64,000 nucleotides of DNA from Symbiodinium kawagutii (GCA_009767595.1 VSDK01010418.1:358493-422492), one strand, 5' to 3'. Positions 24,537-36,987 are shown, counted from the first letter of the stretch. Numbers and translations: made by a program. The notes: generated by a model from the sequence alone, not told the origin.

Positions 24537-25975
24537 AACGTACCAAAGCAAAACGTACCAAGGCCATACGTATACAACGTACCACAGCAAAACCTACCAA
24601 GACACAACGTACCAAAACAAAATTGACAACGTACCACAGAGCAAAACGTACCAGCCCTAAACGTACCACAGCAAAATGCACCAGAGCAATACGCCCAAGA
24701 CACAACGTACCACAGCAAACGTACCACAGCAAAACGTACCAAGATGAAACGTACCACGGCAAAACGTACCAAGATCAAACGTACCAAGAGCAAAACGCAC
24801 CAGAGCAAAACGTACCACAGCAAAACGTACCAAGAGCAAAACGTACCAAGAGCAAAACGTACCAAAGCAAAACGTACCACCGCAAAACGTACCAAGGCAA
24901 AACGTACCAGAGCAAAACGTACCACAGTAAAACGTACCAGAGTAAAACGTACGCAGGCAAAACGCGCCAAGACAAAACGTACCAAGACAAAACGTATAGC
25001 ACAGCACAACGTACCAAGATCAAACGTACCACGGCAAAACGTACCAAGATCAAACCTACCAAAGCAAAATGTACAATGTACCGCAGCAGAACGTACCAAG
25101 AGCAAACGTAACACAGCAAAACGTACCAAGATCAAACGTACCACGGCAAAACGTACCAAGATCAAACGTACCAAGAGCAAACGCACCAGAGCAAAACGTA
25201 CCACAGTAAAACGTACCAAGATGAAACAGACCACGGCAAAACGTACCAAGATCAAACGTACCAAGAGCAAAACGCACCAGAGCAAAACGTACCACAGCAA
25301 AACGTACCAAGAGCAAAACGTACCAAGAGCAAAACGTACCAAAGCAAAACGTACCAAAGCAAAACGTACCACGAGCAAAATGCACCACAGCAAAACGTAC
25401 CAAGATAAAACGTACCACAGCAAAACGTACCAAGATCAAACGTACCAGAGAAAAACGTACCAAGAGCAAAACGTACCAAAGCAAAACGTACCAAAGCAAA
25501 ACGTACCACGAGCAAAATGCACCACAGCAAAACGTACCAAGATAAAACGTACCACAGCAAAACGTACCAAGATCAAACGTACCAGAGCAAAACGTACCAA
25601 GATCAAACGTACCACGGCAAAACGTACCAAGATCAAACGTACCAAGAGCAAACGCACCAGAGCAAAACGTACCACAGCAAAACGTACCAAGAGCAAAACG
25701 TATCAAAGCAAAACGCACCAGAGCAAAACGTACCAGAGTAAAACGTACCAAGAGCAAAACGTACCAAAGCAAAAAGCACCAGAGCAAAACGTACCAGAGT
25801 AAAACGTACCAAGGCAAAATGCACCAAGACAAAACGTACCAAGACACAAGCCAAAACGCACCAAGACAAAACGTACCAAGACAAAACGTATAGGGCAGCA
25901 AAACGTACCCAGAACCAAGACACAACGTACCAGCGCAGCTAAACGCACCAAGACAAAACGTACCAAGAAGCAGAT
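24537..25975. repeat. 15-16 bp AAAACGTACC satellite
   Basis: About 90 copies of units such as AAAACGTACCACAGC, AAAACGTACCAAGAGC and AAACGTACCAAGATC. Units form higher-order groups, for example a ~210 bp block seen near 24730 and again near 25190. Lys/Arg/Thr-rich open frames arise from the near multiple-of-three period. Confidence 0.95.
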
Positions 25976-25984
25976 CCAAAATGG

Positions 25985-26405
25985 CCAAAACGCGAGACGG
26001 TCACAACCGAAATTTCAAAATCGCAATTTTTCTTCAATTTTTGAGGTTCAATGTCGAGAAAACGCGAAACAGTCACAAGTGAAATTTCAAAATCGCAATT
26101 TTTCTTCAATTTTTGACATTTATATCGAAAACGGTTACGAATATGGTCATTTTACTTCAGATTTTGACGTTCAATGTGGAGAAAACGCGAAAGGGTCACG
26201 ACCGAAATTTCAAAATCGCAATTTTTCTTCAATTTTTGACGTTTAATGTCGAGAAAACGCGAAACGGTCACGACCGAAATTTCAAAATCGCAATTTTTCT
26301 TCAATTTTTGACGTTCAATATTCAGAAAACGCGAAACGGTCATTCAATTTTTGACGTCCAATGTCGAGAAAACGCGAAACAGTCACGATCGAAATTTCAA
26401 AATCA
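25985..26405. repeat. ~70 bp tandem repeat
   Basis: Units begin AAAACGCGAAACGGTCACGA and contain TTTCAAAATCGCAATTTTTC and TTCAATTTTTGACGTTCAAT. Five full or nearly full copies and two truncated ones. Confidence 0.9.
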
Positions 26406-26580
26406 GGAGAGGGAGAGTCTAGATTGCAGATGTGAGGGTAAAGATCCAGATCTGTGAATGTGAGGGTGTGCAGCTGTAGATGTGAGGGTGAAGAGATTCA
26501 GATCTGCAGATGTGAAAGTGTTCAGATCTAGATCTGCAGATGTGAAAGTGTGCAGATCTAGATCTGCAGATGTGATGATG
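26405..26580. repeat. Short AGATCTGCAGATGTGA repeat
   Basis: Several copies of 'cagatctagatctgcagatg' with 'tgaaagtgt' or 'tgagggtg' spacers. Confidence 0.75.
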
Positions 26581-27129
26581 TGATGAGCTATTCAGTCAGC
26601 ACAGCGCAACCAGCGTCCGCCCGGGAAGCTTGAAACCTGCAACTCCAATACTGAGAAGGGCCGCGCGCATGGGACCCAAAGAAACAGGCTTCAATTACGG
26701 AGTCGCCAATCAAAACCATGGAAGGCCGGTTGGCGATGGGTCCCTTGACCGTGGCGGAGAGTGCGTGCAGTGACTGGGAGGCAGCTATTTACAACAATGG
26801 TAGCGCAAGCCGAAACTTGGAGCTGACCATTGGCCTCTGCAACCTTGGCAGCCGACATGGGAAGGCAGGAGGGACAAAAATTGGGAATTAACGATTGCCT
26901 TTTTGATCTTGGCAGATGGCAGGCACAGCCAGTTTTTACCTTTGCCTGCAAAATGGGGACGCCTGACGCTACGCTACTTGGAAAAATAAAATTTTTTAAC
27001 ATATTGAATTAATTCTATTTTCTTTTGTCCCTTTTGCCTGGATAACTTGGTGGACTGAAGGCGCAGAGATTGGAAGTGACCAGGCTGACCAATTGGAAGC
27101 CGCTTGTTGGCTTGAAAAATTCGGAGCGC

Positions 27130-27800
27130 AAAAGGGGCAGAGATTTGGAGTGGAAGGTTCCCAGACGCATTTCCTCATTTGAAACTTGCGCCTGCGGCGG
27201 CCCAAGATGGAGTGAACAGTTCTCAGAGGTATAATTCCTAAACTGCAAGTTGCGCCTGCGGGCCCCAAGGTGGAGTAGAAGGTTCCCAGACGCATTTCCT
27301 TAGCTGAAATTTTGCGCTTGCGGCGACCCAAGATGGAGTGAACAGTTCTCAGAGGCAGTTCCTGCACTGCAAGTTGCGCTTGCGGCGCCCCAAGGTGGAG
27401 TAGAAGGTTCCCAGACGCATCTACTTAGCTAAAACTTTGCGCTTGCGGCGACCCAAGATGGCCCCAAGGTGGAGTAGAAGGTTCCCAGACGCATCTGCTT
27501 AGCTAAAACTTTGCGCTTGCGGCGACCCAAGATGGAGCGAACAGTTCTCAGAGGTATATTTCCTATACTGCAAGTTGCGCCTGCGGCGCCCCAAGGTGGA
27601 GTCAATTCCGAAACTGCAAGTTGCGCCTGCGGCGCCCCAGGGTGGAGTAGACGGTTCCCAGACGCATCTGCTTAAGTAAAACTTGCGCTGGCGGCGGCCC
27701 GACATGGAGTGAACAGTTCTCAGAGGTATAATTCCTATACTGCAAGTTGCGCCTGCGGCGCTCCAAGGTGGAGTGGAAGGTTCCCAGAGGCATTTCCTCA
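27130..27800. repeat. ~120-130 bp tandem repeat
   Basis: Units contain 'ggagtagaaggttcccagac', 'gcaagttgcgcctgcggcg' and 'gagtgaacagttctcagagg'. About six copies, some truncated, in one direction. Confidence 0.9.
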
Positions 27801-28004
27801 GATACTTTTTGCGCCCTCAGCCGGCAGGCGCAGTGATTTGGAACCAAAAATTGCTTGGAAAAAAAGGAGACACAAGAAAGGCAATAAAATGGAGTTAAGG
27901 ATTGACCTCTGTAATCTTGATTGCGGGCCAAGCATTGGCTTGAAGAAATTGGAACGTACGAGGGGCAGAAATTTGGAGCCAACTATTGGCCTAAAGCAAT
28001 CTTT

Positions 28005-28460
28005 TCCAAAAGCGCGCGCGTTAACAACGCAAGGAACACTACTCCAGAAACCTGTTCTCAATGATCCCCGAAGATTCCCTGGCAAATACTTGCAAGTGAA
28101 TCGTGGGAAAGCAATGATTCAGAACCCGCTTCTTGGGTAGGGTTGAACAAAACTTGTGAAAATCGGAATAGGCGATTTCCGTCGTAAAATTTGCTAGCAG
28201 GTAAGAGAGATTGCTGACTAGCGAACTTTTATTTGCGAAGCCTTGCCAGCCTTGAGCTTGAACATTGGTGTAGCCGATTTTCAAATAGCGAAGGTCGTTT
28301 GCAGTGCACCGTCTATTGACATTTAGGGTTGCAACGGCAAGGTTGAATGTTGAGCATCAAGTAGGAACTTCTAGCCCCGAGATTTGAAAAAAAGTTGACA
28401 GATTTTTGAAAATTGCATGCGTTTTCGCGGGCAGAGGCGATTCTGGTTTGGGGGTCGCAA
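28005..28460. repeat. Duplicated segment, copy 1
   Basis: Matches 29232-29690 in the same order with roughly one change in five bases by eye. Shared landmarks are 'gaagattc.atggca', 'ggcgatttccg', 'gttgcaa.ggcaaggttgaa' and 'tgttgagcatcaagta'. Confidence 0.8.
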
Positions 28461-29231
28461 AACGCATGAGTTTGAGGTTCCGTGTCAGAGTGCCTCTTCA
28501 GTTGCAAGGCCGGGGGTTCACAGGCCTGGCAGGATCCATGATAAAGACACGCGTTTGATGAATGTTTGTGTTTCTGTTGTTACAAGAAAAATGTAGCGGT
28601 GCAAACGCGCTTAAATTTTCAAGTGGCAGGCGATTGTTGCCACGGACGTTCGAGATTGTTGCGACGAGATTTCAATTGTTTTTCTTGTTTCAAGAATGTC
28701 ATTGGCTATTTTTGCTCGTATTGATCCATGTTTGTGAATTCCCCATCAAACGTGCAAGACTTTGAGAGTTTTGTTGGAAACATTATTCAAAAGGGCTCAT
28801 TGGGAGGGCATTTTTTGGTTCCATTTTTTGACTCCAATTTCGGGGTCGCTTTTTGGCAACCAAATAAGATATTGTGATCCAAGCCGACCCTATTTTTTGA
28901 GTCATGCTGAAGCATAATTCTTGCGTTGGCGCCGCCGGTCGCTTGCAGCAGCTAGTTGCCAAAAGCATCCAGCCCCTCCAGGGTATTTTTGACGAAGCGC
29001 GTTCCCACGGGCCAGGCGGGGTTGTCAGTATTCGGCTTCTGTGGTGGCTACGTGGCAAATTTTTTTCGACCAATTTTTCGATCAGTCAATGTAATAAACA
29101 CGCTTACGCCAGATGTGATACCAGAAGTTGGCCCGAAAGTAATTGCTGGAAGGCATTGGTTGCTCATGCAAGAAAATTCCAATCCTCGTGAAAGCGACCT
29201 TGAACTTGTTTGCAGTAACAGTAGCAGATGT

Positions 29232-29690
29232 GCAGATGCGCGCGCACATTAACGACCCGAGGAACATTACCCCAGAAACATGTTTTCAATGATCCCGAAG
29301 ATTCAATGGCAGACATTTGTAGTTTTTGGTCGTGTGAAAGCAATGACTCAGACACATTTCATGAGCAGAGTTTTACAAAAGCCTCAAAAAAGTGAGGTGC
29401 GATTGATTGCATTTTCGGAATTGCCGATTTCCGCCATCAGTTTTTGCTGAAGAGATTGCTAACTAGCGAGCTTTGAAGTTATGAAGCTTTGCCAACCCCA
29501 AGCTTGGAGATTGAGTTGGCCGATTTCAAGAAGCTGAAGGTTGGGTGTAGTGCAGCGTCTGTTAGGGATTGTAGTTGCAAGGGCAAGGTTGAATGTTGAG
29601 CATCAAGTACTCGCTTGTGGCCCTAGATTTGAAATTGACAAAATTTTCGAAATTACATGCGTTTGTGCGAGCAAAGGCGATTCTGCTGGG
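29232..29690. repeat. Duplicated segment, copy 2
   Basis: Partner of 28005-28460, offset about 1.23 kb, direct orientation. Weaker similarity seems to continue into 28600-28760 and 29740-29820. Confidence 0.8.
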
Positions 29691-30102
29691 AAGATTTACA
29701 GAATCAGAGGATCTTGCATTGCAGCCCATTTTTGCTCTTCTCGAGAGCTTGTTGACAAGTCAGGTTTCGCGTGGCTATTTTGTCTTTTCGCAAGCATTTG
29801 GTGCTTCTTTGTAGATGCTTCTTTCTCGACATTATTTCTACGACGAATTCACAGTTCGCTTCTTGGTGGTGTCTCAGATATTTCTTAATTTGCTCTCTGA
29901 CTGCACAGTTGCAATGCACTGCGCTGTGACATCTCACCGCAGCCACCAGTGCTAAAGCGGCGCTCCTGGAGAAAAAAAAATTGGTGCCATCGAGCTCTCG
30001 GTGGGCTCGGTTTTCGGTTGTTTATTTCAATTTTTCTTTTGATTTTTTTTGGGTGCATTCGTGCCCGAGGCTTGGAGCTTGGTCCGCACACAGCATGCAA
30101 TC

Positions 30103-30107
30103 ATTAT

Positions 30108-30141
<34 letters not shown>

Positions 30142-30153
30142 GGCATCATCATT

Positions 30154-30195
<42 letters not shown>

Positions 30196-30241
30196 ATCAT
30201 CATCATCACCATCATCATCATCATCCTCGTCCTCATCTTCA

Positions 30242-30309
<68 letters not shown>

Positions 30310-30396
30310 ATCATCATCATCATCATCGTCATCATCATCATCGTCTTCAGCGTCCTGTCATCATCATCATCGTCATCATCATCATCATCATCATCG

Positions 30397-30427
<31 letters not shown>

Positions 30428-30612
30428 CGTTCTCATCTTCATGCTCATCCTCATCTTCATCCTCATCCTCATCTTCATCCTCATCTTCATGTTCACTTTC
30501 ATCTTCATCCTCATCCTCATCCTCATCCTGGTCCTCGTTTTTATCCTCATCGTCTCATCATCATCACCATCATCACCATCATCATCATCATTTTCATCAT
30601 CACCGTGATCTT
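30103..30612. repeat. (ATC)n compound microsatellite
   Basis: ATC triplets with GTC and CTC variants over 500 bp. Ile, Ser and His frames reflect the repeat only. Confidence 0.97.
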
Positions 30613-30669
30613 TTTCTTTTTGTTTTTTTTCACGTTGTTTTTTGCGTTTTTTCTCGTATGGTTTAATTT

Positions 30670-31600
30670 TCAATTTCCACTTTTAATGTAAAATTAAAGT
30701 AAAAAGTCCAGCAAGGCTCCTGTGTTGCCAACCTTTTTATTGAGTGATGTGCTCTGATCACTTGGTAAGATATTGATTGTTGTAGCATCGCAATTTCCAA
30801 GTAGTGGGCATGCGCAAATTTGCGAGACTTGTCTCTCCCGGAGCCGAACTGGCGCAAGGCCACGATTTCAACGTTAGCCTGGAAGAAGTGAAACTCCGAA
30901 GGGTTTTGTGATGATTTGATGAAGAACGAACCAAAAAAAACTGGAGTTTTTTCCTTGTCATGGGCGCTTATGTGACACTTTACCAAGATCAACACTTAGG
31001 AGCCAGAAGCGCAAGAAGTGACGCAGCATATGCAAAGTAAATACTGAATAAATGCGGAAACAAAACTTGAAAATTGCAAAAGACGAAACATTAAGAGGAA
31101 ACGAACGCTAATTTGACATTCAAAAATGCCACGTGTACGTATTCACATCATCTTCTCCACTGCTACTGACCGATTGCAGAAATGATGTGGCACTTCCAGT
31201 TCGTTGTCGCAACATGGTCGGTACCATGTAAGCTTCATGCCATCTCTAAAACGTTGGCGCAGAACAAAAACCATGCCATACCAGCGCCAGACTTTGGAAG
31301 AACCCCAACAAAAAACAAACGCCAAACGAAGCAAATACAACTTCTTATCAGGTGGTGATTCTTGATGCAACATCAGCGTGAAAACCGTTCTTTGCCAATG
31401 CAATCGCAGACCATGACGTCGAAAACATGGCAGGCGTTGTCGCACCTGCTCTTCTGCTGCAAAATTTGGGGGTTAGTTTGGTTCTTGTCACATGAGAGTT
31501 CCGAGGCGACTAGTGCGTGTAAGTTAGAAATGGAGAATTTGAGTCATACCTGCACAAACGCGCGCGCCAAGAGGAAAAAGAGAAAGAGAGGTCAAAAAAT
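30670..31600. other. Non-coding, nothing recognised
   Basis: AT-rich unique sequence between the ATC array and the polypurine tract; no supported exon. Confidence 0.4.
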
Positions 31601-31609
31601 TGGATAAAA

Positions 31610-32215
31610 ATTTGGAAGGGAAGAATCAAGAAAAAAAGGGAAACCATTTAAGAAACAAATACAAACATAAACATAGAAAAAATGTTTGGGAAGTGAAAAA
31701 GTAGATTTCTCTCTCTTCCTCTTTCTGTAGGCGCGGCTGACCAGACAAAAAATTGACATAAAATACATGATATATGTTATTTAGAGATTTAGAAAGGAAA
31801 AAAAGGAGACAAATGGAAAGAAAGAAATAAAAGACAAAAACAAATGAAAAAAAGGAAAAACAACACAGAAGGAACAGAGAAAGTGAAAAAACCAGAAAGA
31901 AAAAAACGAACAAAAAAATAAAAAATCAAGAAAATAACAAATATAAAAAAAGCAGAAAAAAACATAGAAAAAAAGACAAAACAATGAAAAACACGGAACA
32001 ATAGAAGAAAAAACAGACAAAAAGACGGAAAAGAGAAGGTAAAGAGAAAGAAAAGAAAAAGAAAAGATAAAGACAGAACAAAAAAGAAAAGGAAAAAAAG
32101 GAAAAAAAAGGAAAAGAGAAAAAAAACGAAAAAAAAACAGAGGAGGAAAAGAAAAAAAAAGAGAAAGAAAAGAGAAAGAAAAGAGAAAAAAAAAAAACAA
32201 AAAAAATGCTAACTG
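31610..32215. repeat. A/G-rich polypurine tract
   Basis: About 600 bp of AAAGAAAAGGAAA-like sequence on the plus strand with few pyrimidines, directly before the (TTTG)n array. Confidence 0.85.
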
Positions 32216-32309
32216 CCATTTTTTTGCTTTCAGGCCACCTGTGGTCTGGCTGTAGTACCGCCTGACCAACACGAAGCTTGTCGAAATTTGAATCAGAAAT
32301 TTGGGTTCG

Positions 32310-32530
32310 TTTGTTTGTTCCTTTGTTCGTTTGTTCGTCTGTTCGTTTGCTCGTTCCGTCGTTTGTTTGTTTGTTTGTTTGTTTGTTTGTTTGTTTGTTT
32401 GTTTGTTTTGTTTGTTTGTTTGTTTGTTTGTTTGTTTGTTTGTTTGTTTGTTTGTTTGTTTGGTTTTTTGGTTTGTTTGTTTGTTTGTTTGTTTGTTTGT
32501 TTGTTTGTTTGTTTGTTTGTTTGTGTTTTT
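32310..32530. repeat. (TTTG)n array
   Basis: Tetranucleotide TTTG (CAAA on the minus strand) with a few TTCG and GGTT variants. Confidence 0.97.
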
Positions 32531-33458
32531 TGTTTGCAATGTTCTGCCTTAGCAGAAAATGTTACATTTTTTGTGTTATATAGGAATTCCTTGACTGACC
32601 TTTTGCCATGGTGTTCAGGAATTGGGGCTATCATTTGGTTTCCTCGTGTCCAAACCCCAGTCTGGTTGTGATCTCTTCTGTGGTGGTCTGTGTTCTCGTT
32701 TTACTTGTCACCCTCGTCTCACCTGAATTGTTTGTTAAAGATGTCTGGCTATGTTGGGAACCCGGCTGTCTATGCTAGGCTCTTTGGCCGTGACGTCGAA
32801 TGATGTTGTTTGATGTACACCTGCATCATGTTCATTTTGTGCTTCCCGTGTCATGTGAAGCAACGCTTTAACTTTTTGTTGTGTGACGTTGACGGTTTCG
32901 ATGTGAGACAGTCAGACGAAACATGACACAAATAATCAATTTTTGATTTTTGTAAACTCATGGGCAAAAAGTCCACGCATGTCAGAATCGCCAGTTGTTT
33001 TTTCTCTTGCTTGAAAAACCAGAAGTGAAGGGATACATGTATGTGGCCATTTTGGATCTAGGGTGGTTTTTGTGCACCCACCCACCTTGTTCTGGTACTC
33101 ACCACCCTAATTTCCCATGGCTTATCCCTAGCCGTTTGTCAAGGAATGGAACGGCGCGGCACTTACCCACCTTACACTAACGAACAAAATGAGTAATGAA
33201 AAAAACCGCTTGTCCGAGTGCTGCAACTGTCGAATCGTGGACTTCACTGTTGCCCTTGGTGTTTTTGTTTTTTTTGTGTGGACTCTTCGTACGTGTGTTT
33301 GATATCCTCCAGTGTCCTTCTCTGCATTTTGCTTTCGCTTATATGAGGCACACGACACCCTACGTACATGTACCACATGGGGGTTTGCTGAACCTTTGGG
33401 CAATATTTGGATTGGCTATGTTATTCATGCGCGCCGCATAGAATTGTGGCAAGATAAG

Positions 33459-33611
33459 TTGGTTCGTTTGTTTGTTTGTTTGTTTGTTCGTTCGTTCGTT
33501 CGTTCATTCGGTCGTTGTTCGTTCGTTTGTTCGTTTGTTTGTTGGTTTGTCTGTGTGTTTGTGTGTTTTGTTTGTTTGTTTGTTTGTTTGTTTGTTTGTT
33601 TGTTTGTTTGT

Positions 33612-33658
<47 letters not shown>

Positions 33659-33870
33659 GTTGGTTGCTTGTTTGTTTGTTTGTTTGTTTGTTTGTTTGTT
33701 TGTTTGTTTGTTTGTTTGTTTGTTTTTTTTTTGTTTGTTTTTTTTGTTTATTCGTTTGTTTGTTTGTTTGTTTGTTTGCTTGCTTGCTTGCTTGCTTGCT
33801 TGGTTGTTTGTTTGTTTGTTTGTTTGTTTGTTTGTTTGTTTGTTTGTTTGAGTGTTTGTTTGTCAGCCGA
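33459..33870. repeat. (TTTG)n/(CTTG)n/(TTCG)n array
   Basis: TTTG tetranucleotides with two internal blocks of CTTG (33612-33670 and 33778-33802) and a TTCG block at the left. Confidence 0.97.
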
Positions 33871-33879
33871 TCCATGGGT

Positions 33880-35600
33880 CGGTTTGTGAGCTGGTCAGTT
33901 GTTGAGTTTTTCAGTTTGTGTTTGTTTTTGTTTATTTGTTGGGTGTTGTTTTCATTGTTGCCACGGTGCTCGCACTTCTTTTTTCGTACGGCACATGGTG
34001 ATAAGTTTCAAACAAGTGGCAGGCGCAGCGTGGGAGACTTCATGTTGAACTTCACGTTCAACATGTATGTTGGAGTGTGAGAAGGAACTTCACATCATTG
34101 ACTGTTTTTCGGGGCCAAAAGAAAAAATCACAACGCAGTGTGGCTGATTACAACAACAGCAGCGATAATGACAGAAAAATCACATAAACAAACATCACAA
34201 TCAAAATGATGGCGGAGATGACATTGGATGACATGAAAACGATGAAGGGCGCAAAATTAATTTGTTCAATATGTGATGACCGCATTGTTTGTTCAAAATC
34301 ATATGGGTTTTGAAATAGATGAATAATACATTGACATCAAAAATTATGTTTTTTCCACCTTTCCACAAATGTGGCACGTGCGAAAAAACAATACAAAAAC
34401 AACAACACATCAAAACATCATTTTGTAACCTTTCAAACTACAGCAAAAAAACCAAAAAAACAACTTACTGGGTCCTATTTGCATTATCACTGCCTTCCCA
34501 ATGGCTCAGTGGCATGTCCAGCACTCGCAAGATATTCGCAGGAAAGTCGGGTACCCTCGTTCACCATTCATCTCCCTCTCTGCCATCTACCAGGTCTATC
34601 CGTTTCATTTCCGATACATCTCCTGTTAGCCCTTTCACCGCAAGAATGTTTGGACGCACCGCGCCTTTTTTTAATACTGCAATTTGTTGGTCGTAGGGGA
34701 TGAAAGCCCCTCGATGAGCCCTGGATCAAGAAGCGAGTAACAACACGAGCGACTGTGCTGCCAGGAATGCTCACACAAGCTTCATTTGGAAAATGAATCA
34801 CTTTGTTGAAACCGGGTTGAGATGCTTGAGAATGCTTCAAATCCACTTCAGGTCACTTTTTCCACTGATGAAACATAACCATTAACCTCAATTAGATATT
34901 TCGTTACAGGGCGCTCAGCTGACCGTCACACATACACAGAACTAGGCTTCCAAATGATATCGAATCCTTTTTTGGTTTTCTTATTGATATGGCGACTGCA
35001 TTTGTTTTGTTCTGCTTTTAGTTTCCAGCAGCTTTGTGTAATCAATTTTGGTTCAAAGATTCTGGGGTAGACCGCGCGGCTTCAAACAATGAGGCCTTCA
35101 GATCTTGTCCAACTTTTTTACTTTCAATGTGTTGGACCTCGCCCCATTTTGTATGTCAGGTGAGTCTGCAGCATGGCCGGTTGGCGGCTGAGTGTGACAG
35201 AGCAGGGCTTGTCCTTTTGAAAATGCTGCGAATCCCTCCGCTCACCACACGAAAATTATTGCTGAACTGGGTGGTGGTTGGATAGGGCAAGTTCTACGCT
35301 TTGTTGCAGCAATCAAACGTAGCTGAGTGGTGGTTTAATCGTTCTTTATTGCTACTTGCAATCATCCGCAAAAGTGGCAAGTAGTAATTGAAGAACGCGC
35401 ATCCACGGGTCAATAGTGTTTGCCACGTGCTTTCACCAGTTCTATCGAAGAAAAGATCTCAGAAACTTTGATTTGTTGGTTGGGATGTGAGTTTTGTTCG
35501 AGAACCGTTCAAAAATGTATCTCTCCATGTTTGATGCATGATTCTTCGGTCATCTAGATCGTTGTTAATCGGGTTGTCCCTGTTTTGCGTGAATTCCTGT
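33880..35600. other. Non-coding, no supported gene
   Basis: Unique sequence between the TTTG arrays and the plus-strand genes. A short minus-strand open stretch near 34690-34560 was seen but has no further support. Confidence 0.4.
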
Positions 35601-35632
35601 CGATGTCTTCAGCCCACTTTTGTTGGTATTTT

Positions 35633-35699
35633 CAGCCACCACGCCCCAGGAGCATCCTTCGAAATCAAGTTGGAAGACCCTGAAGCTGAACTGACACAG
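35633..35699 (+). CDS. Possible plus-strand exon
   Basis: After a TTTTCAG acceptor the plus strand reads HHAPGASFEIKLEDPEAELT then Q, ending at CAG|GTGGTC. Composition and splice signals are acceptable. It may belong to the gene ending at 38737. No family recognised. Confidence 0.3.
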
Positions 35700-36396
35700 G
35701 TGGTCAACGAACGAATCAATTGTGAACATGCCCATGCCGGAGCGTTCAAACAATACTGGAGCAAGCAAACGCATCTCCAACCCCTCGTTGTTTGTGCCAA
35801 ACAATTCCTCCAGATTTGTTTCTTTCGTTTGTCACGGCAGTGTAGCTTCATGGAGAATCTTACTCCGTTCTTTGTCTGATTAGATCTCCGCGTCGCAGGA
35901 TCAGAAAGAGAAAGTTCTGGACAACTTTAAGCTGCTGGATCAAAGTAAAAGTGGTCAGGAACTCGGCCCAACCTGACATTGGCCCAGGTACTGTGACACT
36001 GTCCACCCTGCTGCGGCAATGGATTGCTCTTTTTTGATACTGCCTAAGGGCCAAAGAATAACAAATCATCATCAACTAGAAGACATGAGTCCTTTTGATT
36101 CATCCAGTTGTTGATTGATTCCAGTCGCATGTTTGTTGGCTGTATCCTTTGCTATCGTGGCTGGTTGAGTACTTGGATAGACCGGCCACTCTCTATCACC
36201 ATTGCTGATTATTCTGCAGGACATCATTGGCACATCACCTTGCACGTCTCATAAACCAGCTGGATAAACCTCTTTCACCGTGTCATCGGAACATTCGCAT
36301 GAATTGTTATTTTCTATCATCGCCAATTCTCACCGCCAAGTTAGGTCATTGTTTCTATCGCACACTTTCCAATCACTAAGGAATCACCAGGTTACT

Positions 36397-36494
36397 TGGC
36401 CATGGGTCAATATCAACCAACCAACAATGGGGGAAAATAACCAACAATAATAGGGAAAACAATGGTTAATGATAGGGTTTTGACCCACAGCCAC
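36397..36494. mobile_element. TIR element family B, reverse orientation
   Basis: Left GGCCATGGGTCAATATCAAC, right TTTTGACCCACAGCCAC. Internal 'agggaaaacaatggttaatg' is the reverse complement of the centre of the 15099 copy. Confidence 0.75.
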
Positions 36495-36530
36495 TTGTAG
36501 GTGCTGCAGTCAGTGTTACTCACACGTAGT

Positions 36531-36620
36531 GATCGCCATGTTGGTGGGCCGTCTGAGGCCGGTTGAACCCGCAGCAGGCGTCGGAGTGCCGGTCGCTGGT
36601 TCCGCGAAGCATCGTCCTGG
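36531..36620 (+). CDS. Possible plus-strand exon, GC-rich
   Basis: A GC-rich island between a TAG acceptor and CCTG|GTCATC reads VIAMLVGRLRPVEPAAGVGV then PVAGSAKHRPG. The minus-strand frame is also open, so strand is not certain. Confidence 0.25.
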
Positions 36621-36987
36621 TCATCCAAGTACCATGATGACGATGGGGAACTATCTTGGTAGGGATCACATAGGCATCACATGAAACATCATAATGAAAC
36701 ACCTCATAGCAAAAATTGACGAAGGCCCCCTTTCACATTTTTGTGAGAGGAATACCTGACCTGTATTTGTTGTAAATAGGGATGAAACTCAATTCTTTTC
36801 AACCAATACTTCTCTGCAGACGAAGCCACCGAGCTGCGTTACTTTCCATGGGTTCTGTCAGGTGGGCATTCTGTTCAGGGCATTTGGACAGAACCCAACT
36901 GATGAGGAGGGCCGAGCAGAGTGCTGTGACAGTTTTGCAGATGACTTTAAGCTTTGATCTCCAACTCCTACGAACTTCTACTTTAAG

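Noticed and set aside
24744..25802. 352-codon Lys/Arg/Thr-rich frame resembling a basic DNA-binding protein
   Set aside because: It follows the 15-16 bp satellite exactly; several frames on both strands are open for the same reason.
24537..25975. CRISPR-like array
   Set aside because: Units are 15-16 bp with no unique spacers of constant length; this is a eukaryotic satellite.
30049..30691. Long Ile, Ser or His frames
   Set aside because: Products of the (ATC)n array only.
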